Assembly (NCBI GenBank): GCA_902489965.1
Contig: CABUCA010000027.1
Location: 1-24,671, forward strand
DNA: 24,671 bases
DNA from: an uncultured Collinsella sp.
Lineage (GTDB): Bacteria; Actinomycetota; Coriobacteriia; Coriobacteriales; Coriobacteriaceae
Direction: 5' to 3'
Shown piece after piece: positions 7,957-15,446 of this stretch. A program made the translations under genes and the position numbers. The notes under the pieces are model-generated. The model made no database searches. It was not told the DNA's origin and saw only the letters and a program-made list of their open reading frames with translations. Position 1 is the first letter of the stretch, and the number at the start of each line of letters is the position of its first letter.

Positions 7957-9753
7957 TTAAAGCCGCTGGCACACCGTAGCCACATGCTGCCCATCAAAAC
8001 CGAACCCCCAGCGCATGCGACCCACGCCGGGGCGTGGCACACGGATTTCGTCGATGCCGTCGCGCTCTATGTCGAGTAGCGACTGCACGGCCAGCAATTC
8101 CAGGCCCAGCGCATCCACATCGGGGTCATACATCAAGTTAATCGTTATCAGCGGGCGCTCGTCCAGCATGCCAATCGTGTCTGCTACGTCGAACACGGCA
8201 CCCGTAGGGAAAACCTGGATGTCCCAGCGACCCGCGCCACACTTTCGCCTCGAGGCAGGATTGGCATAGCCCGGCAATCCAAAGCAGAGTCCTTGCAAGA
8301 GTAGGTGATATGGCAGCGGTGTATCTGGGTCGGTCGCACCGATTCCCGCATCTCCCAAGATGCGGCTTAGCGCCCGCCTCACGGTATCCTCGTTCCCATG
8401 GCACAGCCCGTCGCGAAACGCATCGACGTCTCGAATGTCTTCTGCAGCGCACTCAAACCACTCAATAATCACTAGACGCAAGGCCTGGCGAAGCTCGTTA
8501 TTGGGCAATCGCAAAGCACGGAAGCGATCGCCATGCTCTGGCTCCTCAGTCATATCCGTCGTGAGAAAACCGGACAGATACAGCGCTGTCCACATGCCAT
8601 CGTCAGGCGAGACATCTGGCTCTGCAGTGCCCAAACAAAGCGGGGCCTCAGCGCACCCATGGGCCTCGAGCAAATCAAACAAGACCGAAAGGCGGTCGAG
8701 ATTCCACCCGGCAACTACCCTACTCAGGCAATCGGCATATCCATACAGATCGGCACGCACAGGCGCCGTGCAGCCTCGGCCCAGAAAACCGATCACACGC
8801 TCTGGACTCGAGCAATAGGCCCTGCCAAACCGATACCCCTCAAGCCATTCACGCGCATCATTCAGGTATTCCTCGCGCCCAGCATGATTCAAAAGAGCCT
8901 CGACCTCGGCATCCGAAAAACCGAACCAACGGTCACACCACGCCGACAGCGGCGTCGTCAGACAATACGAGCAGCCGCGCGAAGAAAGCGCCGCTTCGGC
9001 AGGACCGGGACACTCCCCCATCAGACACGTCAGCCGCAACGAATCGCGCGCAGTGGCAATGGCGTCAAACAGCGCACGGTCAAGTAGTTCTGCCGGATCG
9101 GCGTCGGAAGCGTCCCTCGCGCTCGCACGGCGAGACCACGCCGCATCGTACCCATCAACGAGCAATACAACCTGCTCATCGCAGGCAATCTCCAGCAGCT
9201 CTATGAGCACACCGAGCACCGAGTCAACCTCGTCCGCGCTCGCCACGCCACGCGCGACACGTTCGATGTGACGCACCTTATCTCGAGCTAAATCCGGAGC
9301 CTCCAAGAGCGCCAACAAGCGAGCGCACTCGCCCGAAAGGGCATCGCGCACGACGTCGGCAACAGCGGGGCCACGCCTCGCAGCGCCAGAAAAGTCCAGC
9401 GATATCACCGGATAGCAAGCGTACTCATCCCGATAGCGCCCGCCGTTCGCATCCCAAATCTGAGCATCGGCAAACAAACGCTGACCAGAGCGACCGACCG
9501 CTGGACGCTCCAGAAAAGCCCTGAGCATCGACAAGTTCATGCTCTTGCCAAAACCCTCGGGTCGACAGCACACCACAACGGACGCGTCGCAGTCCAACAC
9601 ATCGGCAATAAACATGGTCTTGTCAACCAGCATGCAACGACCAATGGCATCGGCAAAATCATGCACACCGACCGGCAAAACCGCATCATCGACATGGTTG
9701 ACAAGCCGTACGCCAAAAGTATCGGCACTGTTGCAATACTCCTGTTCAGACAC
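7957..9753 (-). CDS. AAA-ATPase-like / PD-(D/E)XK-type protein with degenerate motifs
   Basis: 598 residues. The layout matches the AAA-ATPase-like plus PD-(D/E)XK-like family common in gut anaerobes: LVDKTMFIADVL (42-53), a P-loop segment RPEGFGKSMNLSML (64-77) where relatives have RPRRFGKT, LLVDGYDAAW (197-206) where relatives have the Walker B LIDEYD, then GYRFG near 306, MWTALYLSGFLTT near 387 and LRLPNNELRQAL near 414. The C-terminal nuclease-like part keeps GRWDIQVFP (508-516), but the strand that normally carries the ExK residues reads PLITINLMY. The key acidic residue of Walker B and the nuclease Glu/Lys therefore appear lost. GTG start at 9753 with AGGGAG 8 nt upstream. The family's function is uncertain (defence or mobile-element roles have been suggested). 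This copy may be non-catalytic. Confidence 0.75.
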   Translation of the reverse strand: MSEQEYCNSADTFGVRLVNHVDDAVLPVGVHDFADAIGRCMLVDKTMFIADVLDCDASVVVCCRPEGFGKSMNLSMLRAFLERPAVGRSGQRLFADAQIWDANGGRYRDEYACYPVISLDFSGAARRGPAVADVVRDALSGECARLLALLEAPDLARDKVRHIERVARGVASADEVDSVLGVLIELLEIACDEQVVLLVDGYDAAWSRRASARDASDADPAELLDRALFDAIATARDSLRLTCLMGECPGPAEAALSSRGCSYCLTTPLSAWCDRWFGFSDAEVEALLNHAGREEYLNDAREWLEGYRFGRAYCSSPERVIGFLGRGCTAPVRADLYGYADCLSRVVAGWNLDRLSVLFDLLEAHGCAEAPLCLGTAEPDVSPDDGMWTALYLSGFLTTDMTEEPEHGDRFRALRLPNNELRQALRLVIIEWFECAAEDIRDVDAFRDGLCHGNEDTVRRALSRILGDAGIGATDPDTPLPYHLLLQGLCFGLPGYANPASRRKCGAGRWDIQVFPTGAVFDVADTIGMLDERPLITINLMYDPDVDALGLELLAVQSLLDIERDGIDEIRVPRPGVGRMRWGFGFDGQHVATVCQRL

Positions 9754-9888
9754 CGTAACTTCTCCCTAAAACGCAGCACGAAGCCCATTGTAGCGAGCAG
9801 TTCAAGTGCAACACTGGGTCCGTGCAAAGGCATCGGGCAACGGTAGGAACAAAGGCCTTGAGGGGGCATAACAAATCGTTGTGCAACA

Positions 9889-9923
9889 AAATGGGGCCCG
9901 ATGCAACTGCACCGGCCCCCATT
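9889..9923 (-). terminator. Terminator of the surface protein gene
   Basis: The minus strand forms a long hairpin whose outer stem is AATGGGG/CCCCATT, with GGTGCA pairing TGCATC inside, followed by TTTTGTTG. It lies about 35 nt after the stop of the gene at 9957-11738, and separates that gene from the AAA-ATPase-like gene downstream. Confidence 0.7.
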
Positions 9924-9956
9924 GCGAATCTTTAGTTGTCGGGCAACCGAAAGGGA

Positions 9957-11738
9957 CTACTCCTCGGAGTCGTTCTGCCCAGCAGCCTTCTTTTGCTGAT
10001 CGAGCTTATGCTTGCCACTCACAATAGACGTGGCACCCAGCGTGGCCAAGCTTGCACTGGCAAGGCTCGCCATAACGATAAGGTCGCCCGTCTTGGGCAT
10101 GTTACCGCCAGATGACTTGGTCGTTGTAGTCGTCGTGGTTGTAGTGGTCACCGTCTTGGAGTCATTTTGCTCTTGGACTTGGTTGTCAGCACCGCTCTTG
10201 TCGTCGTCTTCGGGCTGTTTCTTTTCGCCCTCGGTCTTGCTCTCGTCCTTCTTCTGACCGGACTTGTCGCCCTTCTCATCAGAGCTAGGACCCTTATCGG
10301 ATTCAGCCTTCTCGGAAGCCTTGTCCTTGGAGTCGCCCTTTGCGGCTTCGGTCTTTTCCGTGGAAACCTGATCAGAGTTGTCCTTGTTCTGGGCCGAGCC
10401 GTTATTGACGCCAGCCATCAGCGAAGAGCTCAGCGTAGAACCAAGCTGCTCGGAGAAAGAAGGCTTCTTGTCCGGCGAAGCAACGGGAGCGTCCGGCGCC
10501 TTATTCGAGTCGTCCTTGGAAGCATCGGAATCAGGGGTCGTGTCAGAGCCGGAGCCGTTGTTAGAGCCGGTGTCAACGGACGAATCGCTCGAGCCGGTAG
10601 ATGAGTTAGAGGTGCCAGCGTCGGTCGAACCAGAAGCGTCGCTGTCCGTATTGCCGGCAGAGCTTGAAGGCGAATCGCTCGCAGCAGAGCCGTTCGAATC
10701 GGAGCCGTTCGAGGTAGAGCCGTCGTTGGTAGTGCCACCAGCAGAGCCATTACCGTCAGCATCGGTCGAGGGCGCATCCATCCTGTCATCGTTGGCATCG
10801 TCACTCGAGCCGTCATTCGAATCAGGTGTCGGCGAGGGCGCCGGCGCAGGCTCGGGCTGCACGGGCGTCGCAGCGGCAGCGGCCTCGTCCTCGGCGATAT
10901 AAACCAAGCAGTCCTTCAGCTCGTTGCGGTAGCGGTTCTTCCAGCCCTCATGATACTGGGGCTGACTTGAAAACTTGGTGGCGACATTGTTGACCACGCT
11001 ATTGGAGAGCGCCGTCGCAAACTCGCGGTCGGACATATCGTTGGAAAGATTCGCCCAGCGGAAGAAGTCTCTGCAGCCACCGGTACCGCACATGTTGGTG
11101 ATGCTCCACACCATACCCTTGACGCAATCGGCGCGGCCGGAGATGTCAATGCCAAGAGCGCTCTTAAGCCACGCCTCGGTCACCGCATAGTACGAGTTGT
11201 ACGCATAGGCATCTTGAAGTGCTGAGAACTCAACAGGATCGGTGTTATAAGCACCTTGGAAGGCATCCTGCGCGATATGGCCCAGCTCGGTGAGCTGGCC
11301 GTTCTCGTACATGGCATTGCTCGTGTTGGAAATCTCGCTGCCGCGATCAATCGCATCCTTGAGCATGCAGTATTTTTCGGGGTTGTAGTTGTAGGCCTGC
11401 TTCATAAACGGGATGAGCGACCAACGACGGTCGAACTGGTAATAGCCCAGCGCGTTATAACCGTCGCCATACGAAAAGCCTTGGTTGTAGTTGCCATGGC
11501 TCTCGTACTTGGTAAAGTACTTCATCTCGGGAGTCGCGTTGACAAACGAAACGCCCTGGACCGACCTCAGCACGCCCGAGAAGGACTGCTGGGTGTAGAG
11601 GCCTTTGTCGATATCGGTGGCATCCGAGGCAACGCCCGGCGTGGGTTCCTCGGCAGCGGCGGGCGCGGGCGCGGTAACGGCGCTAAACGAAAGCGCCAGC
11701 GTCAGGCCCGCAACAATCGCGGAATGCTTGGGCTGCAT
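9957..11738 (-). CDS. Secreted, probably sortase-anchored surface protein with possible lysozyme-fold domain
   Basis: 593 residues. A signal peptide ends near APAAA|EE (29/30). A globular part (about 45-290) follows, containing KYESHGNYNQG and then ALGYYQFDRRW (E79, S80, Q101). This spacing recalls the catalytic Glu-Ser and G-x-x-Q-F of SLT-type lytic transglycosylases, so peptidoglycan cleavage is possible, but this is inference from short motifs. Residues ~300-535 are a low-complexity linker, first Ser/Asp/Gly/Asn-rich and then Lys/Glu/Asp-rich, ending in a run of Thr. MPKTG (547-551), a hydrophobic segment (~553-575) and a charged tail complete a sortase signal; Met replaces the usual Leu. 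GGGAGG lies just ahead of the ATG. Likely monocistronic, with its own terminator. Wall attachment would need a sortase encoded elsewhere. Confidence 0.8.
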   Translation of the reverse strand: MQPKHSAIVAGLTLALSFSAVTAPAPAAAEEPTPGVASDATDIDKGLYTQQSFSGVLRSVQGVSFVNATPEMKYFTKYESHGNYNQGFSYGDGYNALGYYQFDRRWSLIPFMKQAYNYNPEKYCMLKDAIDRGSEISNTSNAMYENGQLTELGHIAQDAFQGAYNTDPVEFSALQDAYAYNSYYAVTEAWLKSALGIDISGRADCVKGMVWSITNMCGTGGCRDFFRWANLSNDMSDREFATALSNSVVNNVATKFSSQPQYHEGWKNRYRNELKDCLVYIAEDEAAAAATPVQPEPAPAPSPTPDSNDGSSDDANDDRMDAPSTDADGNGSAGGTTNDGSTSNGSDSNGSAASDSPSSSAGNTDSDASGSTDAGTSNSSTGSSDSSVDTGSNNGSGSDTTPDSDASKDDSNKAPDAPVASPDKKPSFSEQLGSTLSSSLMAGVNNGSAQNKDNSDQVSTEKTEAAKGDSKDKASEKAESDKGPSSDEKGDKSGQKKDESKTEGEKKQPEDDDKSGADNQVQEQNDSKTVTTTTTTTTTTKSSGGNMPKTGDLIVMASLASASLATLGATSIVSGKHKLDQQKKAAGQNDSEE

Positions 11739-11808
11739 AAGATCCTCCCTGCATTGGTATAGTTAAAGTGCAGTTTGCAAAGATAGAAATAAGTATTGCA
11801 GCTCGCCC

Positions 11809-11824
11809 GTTGTTGCACAACAAC
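11809..11824. promoter_or_regulatory. Inverted repeat upstream of the surface protein gene
   Basis: GTTGTTG and CAACAAC flank a 2-nt CA centre, a perfect 7-bp dyad 71 nt upstream of the surface protein ATG. TTGCAA and TATACC lie closer to the gene but are too close together for a normal promoter. An 11-mer from the repeat, TTGTGCAACAA on one strand, recurs at 9879-9889. It may be an operator; no regulator can be named. Confidence 0.35.
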
Positions 11825-11866
11825 CCCTCGGTAAACGGCAACAACCCTCCGCGAAATCTTAAGGAA

Positions 11867-12286
11867 TTAAACAAACTGGTCGTCGGGCGCCATCAGAAGC
11901 TCGCCGTATCGCTCCATCAGCCCGTCCCTCAACTGACAGAAAGCGGGGATATAGACGTTCAAGATGCGCTGAATCAAATCTTGAGCGAGCTTGTTGTCGT
12001 AGATATGGACGTTCGTATTGCGGTCTCTGAGCATGTCTAGCCAGGCCGCCTCATCAATAAAGTCGTAGAATCGGTACGACTCCTTCACGATGGCACGAGG
12101 AGACCCCGACGCGGCAAGCGTGGCGCCCTCATACTCGAGCAGACGCTTAAGGAGCTTCCAGCTCAGTTCAAATTGAAGATTGAACTTATTAATCAATCCA
12201 CTCTGAACAAAATCATTGTTGAGATCCTGATTGGGCGCATCCTCAAGATTCGCCAAGGCGCTAACAAAGTTCTCATATTTTTTCAT
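11867..12286 (-). CDS. HEPN-domain toxin, HepT-like (nucleotidyltransferase substrate-binding family)
   Basis: 139 residues, all-helical in character. FELSWKLLKRLLEYEG is typical of the HI0074/NTase substrate-binding HEPN family. RNTNVHIY (R89-x4-H94-x-Y96) is the RX4HXY motif that forms the ribonuclease active site in HEPN toxins and the target of adenylylation in HepT/MntA systems. The gene overlaps the upstream nucleotidyltransferase by 14 nt, so the two are translationally linked. Family knowledge: HEPN members cleave RNA (for example tRNA) and are silenced when the paired MNT enzyme attaches AMP to the motif Tyr. The complete motif suggests an active toxin, though not all family members have been shown to be toxic. 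Confidence 0.85.
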   Translation of the reverse strand: MKKYENFVSALANLEDAPNQDLNNDFVQSGLINKFNLQFELSWKLLKRLLEYEGATLAASGSPRAIVKESYRFYDFIDEAAWLDMLRDRNTNVHIYDNKLAQDLIQRILNVYIPAFCQLRDGLMERYGELLMAPDDQFV

Positions 12287-12560
12287 ACAGAATCACACCA
12301 TCCCTGGCAATCTCATCGAGCAATTGCTGCGAGAGGGACTCGTCGAGATTGACGACATCTACATCTAAAAGAGTATCAAGATGTTCCTCGATCAAATATG
12401 AGAAACGGCCGAAATCCCGGCAACCTGCTACGGCGATGTCAATATCGCTCTTGGGCAAGTTGTCGCCTCGAGCACGAGAACCAAACAACACGACCTTCTC
12501 GGCGTCACATTCCCGAGCAAAAACTTCGATTTGCTTGTACACCTTGTCGAGAGATGCCAT
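12273..12560 (-). CDS. MNT-type nucleotidyltransferase antitoxin (MntA-like)
   Basis: 95 residues. VVLFGSRARGDNLPKSDIDIAV contains G27-S28-x10-D39-x-D41, the GSX10DXD active site of minimal nucleotidyltransferases, where the two Asp residues bind Mg2+ with ATP. In HepT/MntA pairs this enzyme adenylylates the HEPN toxin and so neutralises it. ATG 12560 was preferred to an in-frame GTG at 12566 because AGGGG is 5 nt before the ATG but almost touches the GTG. It starts only 8 nt after the stop of the Rrf2 regulator gene and overlaps the toxin gene, suggesting all three are co-transcribed. Length and motif match the family. Confidence 0.86.
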   Translation of the reverse strand: MASLDKVYKQIEVFARECDAEKVVLFGSRARGDNLPKSDIDIAVAGCRDFGRFSYLIEEHLDTLLDVDVVNLDESLSQQLLDEIARDGVILYEKI

Positions 12561-12568
12561 TTGCACCC

Positions 12569-13000
12569 CTACAGCTTAATGTCAAAGTTGATTTCGGGGA
12601 CGGCGGCCAGGTCGGCCAACGTCACGCCGTCGACGTACTTTTCGATCACGTCGTCCAAACCGCGCCAGAACTTGACGGTCGAGCACAAATCGCTGCGGGC
12701 GCAGCTGTTGTCGATGCCATCGCACGCCACCGGAGCCGTGCTGCCCTCGACGGCACGCAGGATGTCGCCGGCGCGCACCTCGGCCGGGTCCTTGGCCATC
12801 ATGTAGCCGCCGCCCTTGCCGCGCACGCTCTTAAGCAGGTCCGCCTTCATGAGCGGACGAACCAGCTGCTCCAGATACTTTTGCGAGATATGCTCGCGGT
12901 CAGCGACCTCGCGCAGGGCAATCTTGCCCTCGGCGTCGCCCAGCGCCGCGATATAGATCATTAGCCGGAGGGCATAGCGGCCCTTAGAAGAAATGAGCAT
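12569..13000 (-). CDS. Rrf2-family transcriptional regulator, IscR-like
   Basis: 143 residues. MLISSKGRYALRLMIYIA begins the winged helix, with the recognition part ISQKYLEQLVRPLMKADLLKSVRGKGGGY (39-66) typical of Rrf2 proteins. C93-x6-C100-x5-C106 lies where IscR holds its [2Fe-2S] ligands (IscR has x5-x5), so Fe-S sensing is likely. It is transcribed away from sufCBDSU across a 220-bp region that contains a large dyad (13021-13092), the usual place for an Fe-S-responsive repressor or activator of suf. ATG 13000 is preceded by GGGAGGGTAGGT. CymR- or NsrR-type roles are less likely given the neighbouring suf genes, but cannot be excluded. Confidence 0.88.
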   Translation of the reverse strand: MLISSKGRYALRLMIYIAALGDAEGKIALREVADREHISQKYLEQLVRPLMKADLLKSVRGKGGGYMMAKDPAEVRAGDILRAVEGSTAPVACDGIDNSCARSDLCSTVKFWRGLDDVIEKYVDGVTLADLAAVPEINFDIKL

Positions 13001-13020
13001 ACCTACCCTCCCGTTGTTCC

Positions 13021-13092
13021 TGGGACAAAATCAGGCTTGTTAGTCCCAAATCCTATGCACGCGGGGCAAACAAACCTGATTATTATGTCCCA
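13021..13092. promoter_or_regulatory. Large imperfect dyad between the Rrf2 regulator and sufC, candidate operator
   Basis: AATCAGGCTTGTT (13029-13041) and AACAAACCTGATT (13069-13081) match as inverted repeats at 12 of 13 positions. They are flanked outside by GGGACA (13022-13027) and TGTCCC (13086-13091). A shorter dyad, GGGAC/GTCCC (13022-13026 and 13043-13047), is nested in the left arm. It lies 38 nt upstream of the suf -35 and 21 nt from the regulator ATG. Rrf2 dimers bind inverted repeats, so this could control both directions. Binding is inferred. Confidence 0.55.
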
Positions 13093-13128
13093 CATCTAAA
13101 AAGTCGAGTGGATTAGTCGGGTTTTCCC

Positions 13129-13156
13129 TTGACTAACGCCGAACCCATAGTAACTT
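13129..13156 (+). promoter_or_regulatory. Candidate suf operon promoter
   Basis: TTGACT (13129-13134) is a strong -35. TAACTT (13151-13156), 16 nt later, is a weak -10, which is common for activated or regulated promoters. The sufC ATG used here is at 13221. Confidence 0.5.
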
Positions 13157-13220
13157 TATTCCGAGAAGATTCCTAGGGTTTAGTACACCTATGAGTACAC
13201 CATATACAGAGAGGGACAGC

Positions 13221-14021
13221 ATGAGCGCAAATCCGCTGCTTTCCATCGAAGGTCTGACCGCCTCCGTGGACGAGAAGACCATCCTCCACAACGTCAACCT
13301 CAACGTCGCCGCCGGCGAGACCCACGTTCTGATGGGACCCAACGGTGCCGGCAAGTCCACCCTCGGCCACCTGGTCATGGGCGACCCCGTTTACACGGTC
13401 AACGACGGCCGCATCGTCTTTGACGGCCAGGACATCACTGAACTCACCACCGACAAGCGCTCGCGCGCCGGCCTGTTCCTGAGCTTCCAGGCCCCGGTCG
13501 AGATTCCGGGCGTGCCGCTGTCGAGCTTTTTGCGCGCCAGCATCGCCGGCCGCCCCGGCCTGGAGATGAAGGGCAAGGAGTTCCGCCGTCGCGTCAAGGA
13601 GCTCGCGGCAGAGCTCAACATGGATACCGCCTACCTCAACCGCGAGCTGGGCGTGGGCTTCTCGGGCGGCGAGAAGAAGAAGGTCGAGATGCTCCAGCTC
13701 CTGTTGCTGCAGCCCAAGCTCGCCATCCTCGACGAGACCGACTCGGGCCTAGACGTCGACGCCCTGTCCACCGTCAGCCACGGCATGGACGCCTACCGCA
13801 AGAGCTGCGACGGCTCCATGCTCATCATCACACACAACACGCGCATCTTGGAGCACCTGGATGTCGACCGCGTCCACGTTATGGTCAAGGGCCACATCGT
13901 GCGCGAGGACGACGCCTCGCTCATCCCCTGGATCGACAAGAACGGTTTTGAGACCTTCGAGCGCGAGGCCGCCGAGCAGCGCGCCCAGGCCGAGGCCGCC
14001 GCTGCCGAGCAGCAGGCGTAA
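13221..14021 (+). CDS. sufC: SufC, Fe-S cluster assembly ATPase
   Basis: 266-residue ABC-type ATPase that powers the SufBCD scaffold complex in the cytoplasm. Walker A is GPNGAGKST (39-47), a Q-loop FQAP follows, the ABC signature is FSGGEKKKVEMLQ, and Walker B reads LAILDETDSGLDVDAL, the SufC-specific form (usually LDEIDSGLDID). The H-loop is in IITHNTRIL. There are no membrane segments, as expected for SufC. I chose ATG 13221 over ATG 13191: GAGAGGG lies 5 nt before it and the conserved SufC N-terminus (LLSIEGLTASV) begins there, whereas the earlier start has no close ribosome site. First gene of the operon; sufB follows after 12 nt. The C-terminal tail is Ala/Glu/Gln-rich and not conserved. 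Confidence 0.96.
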   Translation: MSANPLLSIEGLTASVDEKTILHNVNLNVAAGETHVLMGPNGAGKSTLGHLVMGDPVYTVNDGRIVFDGQDITELTTDKRSRAGLFLSFQAPVEIPGVPLSSFLRASIAGRPGLEMKGKEFRRRVKELAAELNMDTAYLNRELGVGFSGGEKKKVEMLQLLLLQPKLAILDETDSGLDVDALSTVSHGMDAYRKSCDGSMLIITHNTRILEHLDVDRVHVMVKGHIVREDDASLIPWIDKNGFETFEREAAEQRAQAEAAAAEQQA

Positions 14022-14033
14022 AGGGGCGACGCA

Positions 14034-15446
14034 ATGACCAAGAACCGCACCGAGGTCGCGGACATCGACCGCAGCCTCTACGACTTCACCTATGGCGAGG
14101 AGGGATTCGAGCGCCTCGACGCCGGCATCACGCCCGACATCGTGCGCGAGATCAGCGCCAAAAAGGACGAGCCGCAGTGGATGCTCGACCTGCGCTTAAA
14201 GTCCCTCGAGATCTTCAACCGCTTCCCGGATCCGACGTGGGGCCCCTCCATCGAGGGCCTGGACATGGACAACATCGTCACCTACGTCAAGCCCAACACC
14301 GACCAAAAGCACGACTGGCAGTCGGTGCCCGACGACATCAAGAACACCTTTGAGCGCCTGGGCATCCCCGAGGCCGAGCGTAGCTACCTGGCGGGTGTCG
14401 GCGCGCAGTACGACTCCGAGCTCGTCTACCACAACATGCAGGACACCGCGTCCAAGATGGGCATCGTCTACTCCGGTATTGAGGAAGCCCTGCACGATCC
14501 GCAGTGGGAGCCGCTCATCCACGAGAAGTTTATGACGCTCATCCCGCCCACCGACCACAAGTTTGCGGCCCTGCACGGCGCCGTGTGGTCCGGCGGCTCG
14601 TTTGTCTACGTGCCCAAGGGCACCAAGCTCGATTTCCCGCTGCAGAGCTACTTCCGCCTCAACGCCAAGGGTGCCGGCCAGTTTGAGCACACGCTCATCA
14701 TCGTCGAGGACGATGCCGACCTGCACTTTATCGAGGGTTGCTCCGCGCCCAAGTACAACGTTGCCAACCTCCACGCCGGCGCTGTGGAGCTCTTTGTGGG
14801 CAAACGCGCACACCTGCGCTACTCGACCATCGAGAACTGGTCCAAGAACATGTACAACCTCAACACCAAGCGCGCGCGCGTGGACGAGGACGGCGACATC
14901 GAGTGGATCAGCGGCTCCTTCGGCAGCCACGTGGGCTACCTCTACCCCATGAGCGTGCTCAACGGCCGCCGCGCCCGCTCGAGCTTTACCGGCATCACCT
15001 TTGCCGGCGCCGGTCAGAACCTCGACACCGGCTGCAAGGTCGTGCTCAACGCGCCCGATACCTCGGCAACCGTCGAGACCAAGGGCATCTCCAAGAGCGG
15101 CGGCATCCAGACGTTCCGCAGCTCCATCGTGGCCACGCCTAAGGCCGAGGGCTCCAAGGCAACCGTGAGCTGCCAGTCGCTCATGCTCGACGACCAGAGC
15201 CGCTCCGACACCATCCCCGCCATGGACATCCGCGCCAAGAACGTCGACATCGGCCACGAGGCCACCATCGGCCGCATCGGCGACGATAAGGTGTTCTACC
15301 TGATGAGCCGCGGTATCTCGGAGGAAGAGGCCCGTACCATGATCGTCAACGGCTTTGCCAACCCGGTCTCCAAGGAGCTGCCGCTGGAGTACGCCGTCGA
15401 GATGAACAACCTGATCAAGCTCGAGATGGAAGGAGCGATCGGATAA
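14034..15446 (+). CDS. sufB: SufB, Fe-S cluster scaffold subunit
   Basis: 470 residues, normal for SufB. Together with SufD and SufC it forms the scaffold on which the nascent cluster is built. The core beta-helix includes VPKGTKLDFPLQSYFRLN (193-210), FHEG-like HFIEGCSAPKY (231-241) and RSSIVATPKAEGSKATVSCQSL. C380 corresponds to the sulfur-receiving cysteine of E. coli SufB (Cys405), and GHEATIGRIGDDKVFYLMSRG (from 407) holds the acidic residue and His region at the SufB-SufD interface. AAAGGGG precedes the ATG. The TAA overlaps the sufD ATG by one base (TAATG), implying coupled translation. Sulfur probably arrives from SufS through SufU. Confidence 0.97.
   Translation: MTKNRTEVADIDRSLYDFTYGEEGFERLDAGITPDIVREISAKKDEPQWMLDLRLKSLEIFNRFPDPTWGPSIEGLDMDNIVTYVKPNTDQKHDWQSVPDDIKNTFERLGIPEAERSYLAGVGAQYDSELVYHNMQDTASKMGIVYSGIEEALHDPQWEPLIHEKFMTLIPPTDHKFAALHGAVWSGGSFVYVPKGTKLDFPLQSYFRLNAKGAGQFEHTLIIVEDDADLHFIEGCSAPKYNVANLHAGAVELFVGKRAHLRYSTIENWSKNMYNLNTKRARVDEDGDIEWISGSFGSHVGYLYPMSVLNGRRARSSFTGITFAGAGQNLDTGCKVVLNAPDTSATVETKGISKSGGIQTFRSSIVATPKAEGSKATVSCQSLMLDDQSRSDTIPAMDIRAKNVDIGHEATIGRIGDDKVFYLMSRGISEEEARTMIVNGFANPVSKELPLEYAVEMNNLIKLEMEGAIG

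Noticed and set aside
10100..10160. Simple-sequence repeat in the poly-Thr coding stretch as a phase-variation site
   Set aside because: The Thr codons vary in third position and do not form a uniform tandem repeat prone to slippage.
14196..15257. 353-codon minus-strand frame opposite sufB
   Set aside because: Shadow of sufB with no motif of its own.
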